Below are positions 17,101 to 23,638 of a stretch of DNA of 64,000 nucleotides, piece by piece. Positions within the stretch are counted from its first letter, which is position 1. Every line of letters begins with the position of its first letter. Origin of the DNA: an uncultured Flavobacteriaceae bacterium. Lineage in GTDB: Bacteria > Bacteroidota > Bacteroidia > Flavobacteriales > Flavobacteriaceae. A program made the position numbers and the translations under genes. The notes under the pieces were generated by a model. The model was not told the DNA's origin and did not search any database. It worked only from the letters and a program-made list of their open reading frames with translations. Location: contig CANMSH010000002.1 in the NCBI GenBank assembly GCA_947500525.1, forward strand, positions 709,818-773,817. Reading direction: 5' to 3'.

Positions 17101-18979
17101 TGATGTGGTGAATGTAACCATCACTCCATACAATGGGGCCGGATCAGCAACTGGATGTACTGCTGAGAGTTTTACCATCGTTGCTGCTACTCCAACAATA
17201 CCTAACTGTACCAATTTAGATAGCCCTGCAAATAATGCAACTGATATTGCCGTTGATACGAATATCTCTTGGAATGCCGTAAGCGATGCCACAGGATATA
17301 GAATTTCTATCAGCTCTACAAGTGGTAATAACAACATCACCGATTTTGATAACGGAAACAATACCAGTTACAATCCTCCTATCAATTTTGATAATGATGA
17401 TCTGGTGAATGTAACCATCACTCCATACAATGGGGACGGATCAGCAACTGGATGTACCGCTGAGAGTTTTACCATCGTTGCTGCTACTCCAACAATACCT
17501 AACTGTACCAATTTAGATAGCCCTGCAAACAGTGCAACTGATATTGCCGTTGATACGAATATCTCCTGGAATACCGTAAGCGATGCCACAGGATATAGAA
17601 TTTCTATCAGCTCTACAAGTGGTAATAACAACATCACCGATTTTGATAACGGAAACAATACCAGTTACAATCCTCCTATCAATTTTGATAATGATGATGT
17701 GGTGAATGTAACCATCACTCCATACAATGGGGCCGGATCAGCAACTGGATGTACTGCTGAGAGTTTCACCATCGTTGCTGCTACTCCAACAATACCTAAC
17801 TGTACCAATTTAGATAGCCCTGCAAACAGTGCAACCGATATTGCTGTTGATACGAATATCTCTTGGAATGCCATAAGCGATGCTACAGGATATAGAATTT
17901 CTATCAGCTCAACAAGTGGTAATAACAACATCACCGATTTTGATAACGGAAACAATACCAGTTACAATCCTCCTATCAATTTTGATAATGATGATCTGGT
18001 GAATGTAACCATCACTCCATACAATGGGGCCGGATCAGCAACTGGATGTACTGCTGAGAGTTTCACCATCGTTGCTGCTACTCCAACTATACCTAACTGT
18101 ACCAATTTAGATAGCCCTGCAAACAGTGCAACCGATATTGCTGTTGATACGAATATCTCTTGGAATGCCATAAGCGATGCTACAGGATATAGAATTTCTA
18201 TCAGCTCAACAAGTGGTAATAACAACATCACCGATTTTGATAACGGAAACAATACCAGTTACAATCCTCCTATCAATTTTGATAATGATGATCTGGTGAA
18301 TGTAACCATCACTCCATACAATGTCACTGGAAATGCAACTGGATGTACTGCTGAGAGTTTCACCATCGTTGCCGCTACTCCAACTATACCTAACTGTACC
18401 AATTTAGATAGCCCTGCAAATAATGCAACTGATATTGCTGTTGATACGAATATCTCTTGGAATACCGTAAGCGATGCTACAGGATATAGAATTTCTATCA
18501 GCTCTACAAGTGGTAATAACAACATCACCGATTTCGATAACGGAAACAATACCAGTTACAATCCTCCTATCAATTTTGATAATGATGATCTGGTGAATGT
18601 AACCATCACTCCATACAATGTCACTGGAAATGCAACTGGATGTACTGCTGAGAGTTTTAGAACAGAAGAAGAAATTATACCAGAAGATGATACTAAATAT
18701 GGCTTTTCTCCAAATGGAGATGGGATTCGAGATGTTTGGAAAATAATGAATATCGAGAACTACCCGAACAATAGAGTGACGATCTATAATCGTTGGGGAA
18801 ATGTTGTTTTTCAAATATCTGGTTATGATAATGTTTCGAGAGTATTTAATGGAACGGCAAACAAATTAACTGGTTTTGGAGCTGGTGAACTTCCTTCAGG
18901 CACATACTTTTTCAATATCGAAATTCAGGGTAGTCACAATTTAAAAAAACTAAAAGGTTTTATAGCTCTAAAACGATAA
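14102..18979 (+). CDS. SprB-like T9SS surface protein with leucine-rich and tandem FN3-like repeats
   Basis: 1625 residues. Order: signal peptide (1-20, ending SAQ); a long region of irregular leucine-rich repeats (about 25-500, recurring LDLSxNxxL and LDVTQN); an Ig-like domain (about 545-625, HYKWFKDGVEI...DAGLYHAEI); two diverged FN3-like units (about 638-830); seven almost identical 99-residue units (832-1519); and a C-terminal T9SS type B (CHU_C) sorting domain (about 1525-1625, SPNGDGIRDVWKI...YNRWGNVVF). It should be exported by the type IX system and displayed at the surface, like SprB gliding adhesins. The next gene is its SprF-type partner, 7 nt away. Confidence 0.9.
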   Translation: MTREKFIFLLLFAAIFIKVSAQTTPVPDTNFEQFLVDQGLDTNGLTGNILNTDAQSITNLNVTRTDITDFTGLEAFVNLVTLNAGTNQFLTLPLNALVLLEELRFRDNQALASLDLSSNAALRVFEIRAKSSLPIPTIPSIDLSQNTNLEKINIATFASITTLTLPVTPTLVDIDLASLSVPVIDLSLLTGDIDFKLVGSKVNVNIVYPNKVEAMKRLELSSIVFPILDLSELIGLERLSLFGSNVESLTLPNTNNLTVITIWNHKINAPLSMSVVPQLEALDIRSNFGTVPLDIDLSSNLELTSLNLTNDLMNVIDVTQNTKLTTFRVYTNNLTTLDVTQNLVLDRLEAYQNQLPSIDLSQNTVLQWLNLSNNQLPSLNITNNIDLQSVNISANLFTGTGLDLTQNISLRTLNAAFNQIESLDITQNVALGSLTINDNLFTGTDIIDQFYEHYQNRPSMRVNLNVENNMLSGRIPDFFSVFPIELQTRRNGLKFSGNAFEFGDFENEHLDYISLLSTMTIGPSPDFIFRDYAYAPQAKVNAIENPVRNAGESITLLTEVSGTQNHYKWFKDGVEIPDAPDAPELVLTNLNTCDAGLYHAEITSDLVPFENANPPGTNGRNLLLVRNDITLTVNATKECVGLVQPANGATNIPINTGIEWVDTPGACGYKISVGTTTGGTDVVNDEDVGEVTVYNFTSNLAPNQQYFVTIVPYYDDGDFTGCTEQSFTTNATAVVPSCTQLLSPTNGAIDIRNDLPDISWNPANGADEYRVSVTGSLSTSNNITDQIITGNSYNFSNNFDNGETVTVTIIPRNSIGDAVGCTSESFTIVSATPTIPNCTNLDSPANNATDIAVDTNISWNAVSDATGYRISISSTSGNNNITDFDNGNNTSYNPPINFDNDDLVNVTITPYNGNGSATGCTAESFTIVAATPTIPNCTNLDSPANSATDIAVDTNISWNTVSDATGYRISISSTSGNNNITNFDNGNNTSYNPPINFDNDDVVNVTITPYNGAGSATGCTAESFTIVAATPTIPNCTNLDSPANNATDIAVDTNISWNAVSDATGYRISISSTSGNNNITDFDNGNNTSYNPPINFDNDDLVNVTITPYNGDGSATGCTAESFTIVAATPTIPNCTNLDSPANSATDIAVDTNISWNTVSDATGYRISISSTSGNNNITDFDNGNNTSYNPPINFDNDDVVNVTITPYNGAGSATGCTAESFTIVAATPTIPNCTNLDSPANSATDIAVDTNISWNAISDATGYRISISSTSGNNNITDFDNGNNTSYNPPINFDNDDLVNVTITPYNGAGSATGCTAESFTIVAATPTIPNCTNLDSPANSATDIAVDTNISWNAISDATGYRISISSTSGNNNITDFDNGNNTSYNPPINFDNDDLVNVTITPYNVTGNATGCTAESFTIVAATPTIPNCTNLDSPANNATDIAVDTNISWNTVSDATGYRISISSTSGNNNITDFDNGNNTSYNPPINFDNDDLVNVTITPYNVTGNATGCTAESFRTEEEIIPEDDTKYGFSPNGDGIRDVWKIMNIENYPNNRVTIYNRWGNVVFQISGYDNVSRVFNGTANKLTGFGAGELPSGTYFFNIEIQGSHNLKKLKGFIALKR
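16595..18658 (+). repeat. Seven tandem 297-bp repeats inside the adhesin gene
   Basis: Exact 297-bp period (99 codons): copies at 16595, 16892, 17189, 17486, 17783, 18080 and 18377 (the last is 282 bp). Each begins TPTIPNCTNLDSPAN and ends TAESF(TIVAA). Variants mark lineage: copies 1 and 3 share NNATD/NAVS/LVN, copies 2 and 4 share NSATD/NTVS/VVN, copies 5 and 6 share NSATD/NAIS, and copies 6 and 7 share YNVTGNATG. The near-identity at DNA level implies recent duplication or gene conversion, and copy number could vary between strains or be mis-assembled. Confidence 0.97.
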
Positions 18980-18986
18980 TATATTT

Positions 18987-19913
18987 ATGAGAAATTACTC
19001 TACACTATTTGTGATATTCATTGTTTTTGTACTATGCAACAATCCCATGTTTTCTCAGCAAACTCCGAGTTTTTCTGAGTATAATTTCAATCCATTTATT
19101 ATCAATTCTGCTTACGCTGGATTTGAAAATTCTACCGAAATCACGATGAGTACAAATGGTCTTATAAATCAATTTGATGGTAGCCCCAGAAGTCTAGTGT
19201 TTTCTGCGAACGCCCCTTTAAATTCTGATAAAATTGGTCTTGGTGGTGGAGTTTTGCGAAATCAAATAGGTGTCACCTCCATAACAAGTATCTTTGGGGC
19301 CTATTCTTATAAAATACATTTTGATCTTAAAAAAGATCGACCTGCTTGGGAAGTATTTACCGAAAACGTTATTTCTTTTGGAATTACCGCAGGTATGCAA
19401 TTCTATAACGATAATTTATTAGAACTGGATATTGACGATGACGAGATTTTTAATCAAAATGTACAGGCTACCGTACCAACAATTGGGGCTGGTTTTTTAT
19501 GGGAAAAAAAGCAGTTTTATATTGGTCTCTCATCTCCAAATCTATTGGGAAGTCGTCTTGCAAAAAATGACCAAATTCAACTTAAAAATACGTATTATGC
19601 TTACTCAGGATATCGTTTTTTTACCAGCCCTTTTCAAAAGGTCTTGGTAAAACCTAGTATTTTAGTGAAATACGAGCAAGGTGCACCAATGCAAGTTGAT
19701 TTCAACACTTCTGTAACATACAAGAACAAACTTGAATTTGGAATTGGTTTTAGAACAACTTCAATATTTAATGCGCTTGTAGGATTCTATGCTTTCGAGA
19801 ATCTAAGATTTATATACAATTATAATCAAGCTGTGGGTAATTCTTTATTAACAAGCACACACGGAATTGTACTCAGCTATCGCTTTGGGCAAGGATTCAA
19901 AAATAACAATTAA
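18987..19913 (+). CDS. PorP/SprF family T9SS membrane protein
   Basis: 308 residues. Signal peptide ending FSQ, then QTPSFSEYNFNPFIINSAYA, the PorP/SprF family opening, and a beta-rich body ending in aromatic strands (GIVLSYRFGQGF), i.e. an outer-membrane barrel. SprF-type proteins are needed for export or anchoring of the CHU_C-tailed protein encoded next to them. The gene starts 7 nt after the adhesin stop, so the two form an operon. Confidence 0.93.
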   Translation: MRNYSTLFVIFIVFVLCNNPMFSQQTPSFSEYNFNPFIINSAYAGFENSTEITMSTNGLINQFDGSPRSLVFSANAPLNSDKIGLGGGVLRNQIGVTSITSIFGAYSYKIHFDLKKDRPAWEVFTENVISFGITAGMQFYNDNLLELDIDDDEIFNQNVQATVPTIGAGFLWEKKQFYIGLSSPNLLGSRLAKNDQIQLKNTYYAYSGYRFFTSPFQKVLVKPSILVKYEQGAPMQVDFNTSVTYKNKLEFGIGFRTTSIFNALVGFYAFENLRFIYNYNQAVGNSLLTSTHGIVLSYRFGQGFKNNN

Positions 19914-19992
19914 TAATTGTCATTCTAATTATTTATTATTTTGTGTTACTTTTTTTCTATTCTGTCGTCTAAAAATAAAAGAATCAACCATC

Positions 19993-20712
19993 ATGAAAAA
20001 CAACACTCCCGCTAAGATTTTTTTATTCTTAGTTTTACTATCTTTTATGGCATGCGGACCCACCACAAACAATCCTGAGTTTCTTCAAAAAGTAGAAGGT
20101 CGCTATTTATTTACGGCTGATGAAATTTTGAAGGTATATTCAAAAGACAATGTTTTATTAATCAAGTGGCGTGGTAACAACGAAATTCAACCGTCCAAAT
20201 TAAACGAAGACACTTTTTACGTGAAAGAAATGAACGCTAAAATTCAATTTCTTACCAATCCAGAAGATTCGCATGAATATCTTGTGTTTTTGCCAAAAAA
20301 TGAAGGAGATTCTATCGAATATATCCATAAAAAATTAGATACTAGTGACAAAATTCCTAGTGAGTATTTGGCTAACAACGAATATGAGAAAGCATTAGAA
20401 GGCTATCTCGCCATTCAGAAGCAAGATTCAATGAGCCCACTAATAAAATTTTGGAATTTTGATAAAGAAGGAAGAAAATATTTAAAAAATGATAAACGGG
20501 AGCATGCAATGAATATATTCAAATTAAATGCCGTATTGCATCCAAAAGAATCAAACGCTTATGTACGTTTGGCAAAAATTTATCTCGAGAGTAAGGATAC
20601 TGTAAATGCTCTGACTAACTACAAAATGGCATTGAAATACAATTCTGGCAGTAGACGCCTTAAAAGAATAATAGAAAAATTACAAAGGAAAGAAGCCGAA
20701 AATACTAATTAA
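19993..20712 (+). CDS. Lipoprotein with C-terminal TPR-like segment
   Basis: 239 residues from the ATG at 19993. The frame is open upstream into the sprF end, but this ATG gives a proper lipoprotein signal (KIFLFLVLLSFMAC, Cys near 21). The C-terminal third (about 155-235) looks like two TPR units (EYEKALEGYLAIQKQD, YVRLAKIYLESKDTVNALTN). It lies 80 nt downstream of the SprF gene on the same strand and may belong to the same surface-protein operon. Exact family not recognised. Confidence 0.75.
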   Translation: MKNNTPAKIFLFLVLLSFMACGPTTNNPEFLQKVEGRYLFTADEILKVYSKDNVLLIKWRGNNEIQPSKLNEDTFYVKEMNAKIQFLTNPEDSHEYLVFLPKNEGDSIEYIHKKLDTSDKIPSEYLANNEYEKALEGYLAIQKQDSMSPLIKFWNFDKEGRKYLKNDKREHAMNIFKLNAVLHPKESNAYVRLAKIYLESKDTVNALTNYKMALKYNSGSRRLKRIIEKLQRKEAENTN

Positions 20713-20717
20713 GGCAT

Positions 20718-20725
20718 TATATTTG
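20718..20725 (+). promoter_or_regulatory. Putative -7 element for the secreted protein
   Basis: TATATTTG matches TAnnTTTG. Transcription would start near 20732, which supports the ATG at 20759 over the upstream ATG at 20726. Confidence 0.4.
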
Positions 20726-20758
20726 ATGCATAGTTTGATTGAGGTTTCAAATAGAATT

Positions 20759-21451
20759 ATGCACACATCAAATATTAAACATAAAATCCTTCTATTGTTA
20801 ATGTTTACTGGAGTATTTTGCACCAGTACTATCTATGGGCAAAATGATACCATAAAAAAGAAATCAAAAAATAAAACACTTTTAGATACCAGAAAGAAAG
20901 CAGATGGTATTTCTATTGCTATCCCAGATAAAATAAATCCGTTATTCGACATCAATAAAAAGAAGGCTCCAGTTTTAAAACCTTTGAGTTATTATTTAAA
21001 CTTGGGCAGTAGTTCATCTTCGAAACAACCTAATTTTATGTCTCCTAAGAAAAGAGACGCGGATGTTTATGTACAAAGAAATTTTAACGGTAAAGATACT
21101 AGTAACCCAAAACTATCTAGTGATGCAGCATTGGGTACAATTGAAAGCTCTACGAAGTTTGTGAAAATTGAATTTAGAGATCACGGATTGGTTGATGGTG
21201 ATCGTGTTCGAATTTATCTAAATGAACGCGTGGTTGATGCAAATACAACCTTAAAAGGCTTATCGGCCTTCATTACAATTCCACTCGAAAAAGGATATAA
21301 TAGAATTGATTTTAAAGCTTTAAATCAAGGCCTAGTCGGTCCTAATACAGCTCAATTTTTTGTGTATGATGATAAAGGCGCTTTGGTCAAAGCACAAGCA
21401 TGGAATTTGACTGCCGGTAAAGTTGCAACCCTAGGTATTATCCGCTATTAA
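20759..21451 (+). CDS. Secreted protein of unknown function
   Basis: 230 residues from the ATG at 20759; starts at 20723 (TTG) and 20726 are in frame but lie on top of a -7-like box. Signal peptide HKILLLLMFTGVFCTSTIYG then Q. The mature N-half is Lys/Ser rich and looks disordered; the C-half is a compact beta domain (VKIEFRDHGLVDGDRVRIYL...VGPNTAQFFVYDDKG) of a kind seen in flavobacterial secreted proteins without known function. It follows the adhesin/SprF/lipoprotein run in the same direction. Confidence 0.7.
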   Translation: MHTSNIKHKILLLLMFTGVFCTSTIYGQNDTIKKKSKNKTLLDTRKKADGISIAIPDKINPLFDINKKKAPVLKPLSYYLNLGSSSSSKQPNFMSPKKRDADVYVQRNFNGKDTSNPKLSSDAALGTIESSTKFVKIEFRDHGLVDGDRVRIYLNERVVDANTTLKGLSAFITIPLEKGYNRIDFKALNQGLVGPNTAQFFVYDDKGALVKAQAWNLTAGKVATLGIIRY

Positions 21452-21463
21452 AACTATAATACA

Positions 21464-22009
21464 TTGAATACCCAAGACTTAGAACAACTGAAATATCCCA
21501 TCGGTCAAGCGAACATTTCTGCGTCTATTTCAAATGATCAAATAGATAAATGGATTGCTGTTTTAGAAGAGTTTCCTACAAAACTGAAAAATTTAGTATC
21601 AAATTTGAACGACGATCAATTAGATACGCCGTATCGTGAAGATGGATGGACGGTGAGACAAGTTGTACATCATTTGGCTGATAGCCATCATCATAGCTAT
21701 ATTCGCTTTAAATGGACTTTGACGGAAAAGAATCCTAAAATAAAAGCTTATTTCGAGCAAGAATGGGCCGAATTGCACGATAGTAAATCTGCGCCAATAT
21801 CATTATCTTTAAATGCATTGGCATCAACTCATGCTAAATTGGTTTATTTTCTTAAAGGTGTTTCTAAAGATGATTTACAGAATTATTTTATTCACCCAGA
21901 AACGGATACTAAAGTTAAGTTAACGTCAAATATTGGAATTTATGCTTGGCATTCTATGCATCACTATGCACATATTGAAAATTTAATGATTAGAGAAGGT
22001 TGGGTTTAA
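21464..22009 (+). CDS. DinB/YfiT-family metal-dependent hydrolase or thiol transferase
   Basis: 181 residues, a four-helix DinB fold. Three metal-ligand histidines are visible: H70 in VVHHLADSH and H163/H167 in WHSMHHYAHI, matching the YfiT/BstA set. Relatives in Firmicutes are bacillithiol S-transferases; in Bacteroidota the thiol cofactor is uncertain. The start is TTG at 21464, giving the family opening (NTQDLEQLKYPIG); no in-frame ATG fits. It starts 12 nt after the secreted protein and may be read through from it. Confidence 0.85.
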   Translation: MNTQDLEQLKYPIGQANISASISNDQIDKWIAVLEEFPTKLKNLVSNLNDDQLDTPYREDGWTVRQVVHHLADSHHHSYIRFKWTLTEKNPKIKAYFEQEWAELHDSKSAPISLSLNALASTHAKLVYFLKGVSKDDLQNYFIHPETDTKVKLTSNIGIYAWHSMHHYAHIENLMIREGWV

Positions 22010-22025
22010 CTTGTATTTAATTAAA

Positions 22026-22217
22026 CTAAAATAATTTATCATTCAATTGCTTTTTCTCTTCTAACAAGATTTTTCTAGCCTTTGAAAGTTCAATTTCTTT
22101 CTCACTTTTAGTCATAGTAGAATTCTTAATCAAGCTTTGCTTAAACGATTCAAATTGTTCTTTAATTAAACTCCAATAAGCATTTGATCCTTTACTATGT
22201 ATTTCTAAATTTTCCAT
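22026..22217 (-). CDS. Small Lys/Glu-rich protein, unknown
   Basis: 63 residues from the ATG at 22217 (another ATG at 22229 adds four residues). Charged helical composition (KSEKEIELSKARKILLEEKK) suggests a short coiled coil and no membrane segment. It overlaps the end of the thioredoxin-like gene by about 13 bp on the same strand, typical of translational coupling. No family recognised; the coding status is likely but not certain. Confidence 0.45.
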   Translation of the reverse strand: MENLEIHSKGSNAYWSLIKEQFESFKQSLIKNSTMTKSEKEIELSKARKILLEEKKQLNDKLF

Positions 22218-22762
22218 TTTATATTGCATCCTATACTAGGTTTTTGTTTTTCGCTATTCGTTTTCCCTTCAAGTAAGCAATCTAAAGCATGTCTCAAATC
22301 CTTTCCGGTAACTGGAAGTCCATTACCAGGTCTAGAGTCATCTAATTGTCCGCGATAAATCAATTTTAAATTCTTATCGAATGCGAAGATATCCGGGGTA
22401 CAAGCCGCATCATAACTGATGGCAACCTCCTGTGATTCATCATATAAATAAGGAAAAGGGTATGATAATTCTTGAGCCATTTTACGCATTAAATAAGGGG
22501 CATCATCCGGATAATTTTTCACATCATTTGAAGAAATTGCAATACATTTTACTTTTTTCTTCTCATAATCATTCGCTATAGCGACTAACTCCTCATTCAC
22601 ATGTACTACAAAAGGGCAATGATTACATATAAAAAAGATGACAGTAGCCATATCACCACGTAGTTCAAACAAAGAAAGTTCTTCTCCCGAAACAGTATCG
22701 TACAAAGTAAAACCCGGTGCCATTGTGCCTAACGGGATCATATTTGATTCAGTTCTTGCCAT
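22205..22762 (-). CDS. Thioredoxin-like (AhpC/TSA-type) protein
   Basis: 185 residues. Thioredoxin fold with redox motif CNHC (C46, C49) followed by PFV, a cis-proline loop TPDIFAFD, and the RPGNGLPVTGKDLRHAL tail found in the flavobacterial thioredoxin-family group related to redoxins. No signal peptide, so cytoplasmic. It probably reduces or senses peroxide or disulfides; the substrate is unknown. The small downstream ORF overlaps its end. Confidence 0.9.
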   Translation of the reverse strand: MARTESNMIPLGTMAPGFTLYDTVSGEELSLFELRGDMATVIFFICNHCPFVVHVNEELVAIANDYEKKKVKCIAISSNDVKNYPDDAPYLMRKMAQELSYPFPYLYDESQEVAISYDAACTPDIFAFDKNLKLIYRGQLDDSRPGNGLPVTGKDLRHALDCLLEGKTNSEKQKPSIGCNIKWKI

Positions 22763-22840
22763 TTAACATCTTTCAAAATTCATACATTAAAGATATAAAA
22801 AAATTGTATTTTTAAACACAAATTAACCACAATTATCAGG

Positions 22841-23299
22841 ATGAGAACATTACAACAATGGTTCGATGAATACGCCGTTAGTCACCAAAATGAAACAAAT
22901 ATTGCCATTCATTATATCTGCGTCCCTGCTATATTTTTTAGTATTGTAGGTATCATAATGTCTATCCCTTCTGCGCCGCTACAAAATTTATTCAATCTCA
23001 ATAATCCTTTCGTTGAAAATTGGGCAACCATGCTGTTAGTACTCTATTTATTGTTTTACTTGCGCTTATCATTCTCTATGTTCTTAAAAATGCTCGTGTT
23101 TTCTGTAATTTGTATTGTAGGAAATTATTATTTAGGCCAATACCTTCCTTTATTGTATACATCAATAGCCATTTTCGTTGTTGCTTGGGTCTGTCAGTTT
23201 TATGGCCATAAAATTGAAGGTGCGAAACCTTCTTTTCTAAAAGACATTCAATTTCTGTTAATTGGACCTGCATGGGTCGTAAAAAAAATGTTTAACTAA
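22841..23299 (+). CDS. DUF962/Mpo1-like membrane protein
   Basis: 152 residues with about four membrane helices. The N-terminal QQWFDEYAVSHQNETN and IHYICVPAIFF, plus the C-terminal QFYGHKIEGAKPSFLKD and the following IGPAWVVKK, are the DUF962 signature. The yeast relative Mpo1 is an Fe(II)-dependent dioxygenase in alpha-oxidation of 2-hydroxy fatty acids, with conserved His as seen here (H17, the His of IHYI and the His of YGHKIEG). Activity in bacteria is inferred only. csaA overlaps its stop by one base. Confidence 0.87.
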   Translation: MRTLQQWFDEYAVSHQNETNIAIHYICVPAIFFSIVGIIMSIPSAPLQNLFNLNNPFVENWATMLLVLYLLFYLRLSFSMFLKMLVFSVICIVGNYYLGQYLPLLYTSIAIFVVAWVCQFYGHKIEGAKPSFLKDIQFLLIGPAWVVKKMFN

Positions 23300-23637
23300 T
23301 GAGCAAATCTATATCCTTTGAAGATTTTACGAAGATAGACATCCGCATAGGTACCATCATTGAAGTGAATGATTTTCCAAAAGCTAAAAAACCGGCATAT
23401 CAGTTAAAAATCGATTTTGGAGAATTGGGTATTAAAAATTCTAGTGCCCAAATTACAGATCTCTATTCGAAAAACGATTTACTACAAAGACAAGTGACGG
23501 CAGTTGTCAATTTTAATTCAAAACAAATAGCTAATTTCATGAGTGAATGCCTGGTTCTTGGTGTGGCTAACACAAAGGGAGAAATTGTATTGTTAAAAGC
23601 AAGAAAGAAAATAAAAAACGGAGAACAAGTAAGTTAA
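23299..23637 (+). CDS. csaA: CsaA-like tRNA-binding (EMAP/OB-fold) protein
   Basis: 112 residues, a single OB fold of the tRNA-binding domain family: FTKIDIRIGTIIEVNDFPKA, then QITDLY, VVNFNSKQIANFMSE and VLGV. CsaA was described as an export-related chaperone in Bacillus and binds tRNA; its role here is not established. It overlaps the DUF962 gene by one base (TAATG) and is 1 nt before the large dehydrogenase gene, so the three are an operon. Confidence 0.92.
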   Translation: MSKSISFEDFTKIDIRIGTIIEVNDFPKAKKPAYQLKIDFGELGIKNSSAQITDLYSKNDLLQRQVTAVVNFNSKQIANFMSECLVLGVANTKGEIVLLKARKKIKNGEQVS

Positions 23638-23638
23638 T

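Noticed and set aside
16477..18549. Seven 96-residue open frames on the minus strand, exactly 297 bp apart
   Set aside because: They are antisense shadows of the tandem repeats of the adhesin; their regular spacing follows the repeat period, and they have no start context or family.
16595..18658. Regular direct repeats that might suggest a CRISPR array
   Set aside because: The repeat unit is 297 bp, coding, without unique spacers; no cas genes are nearby.
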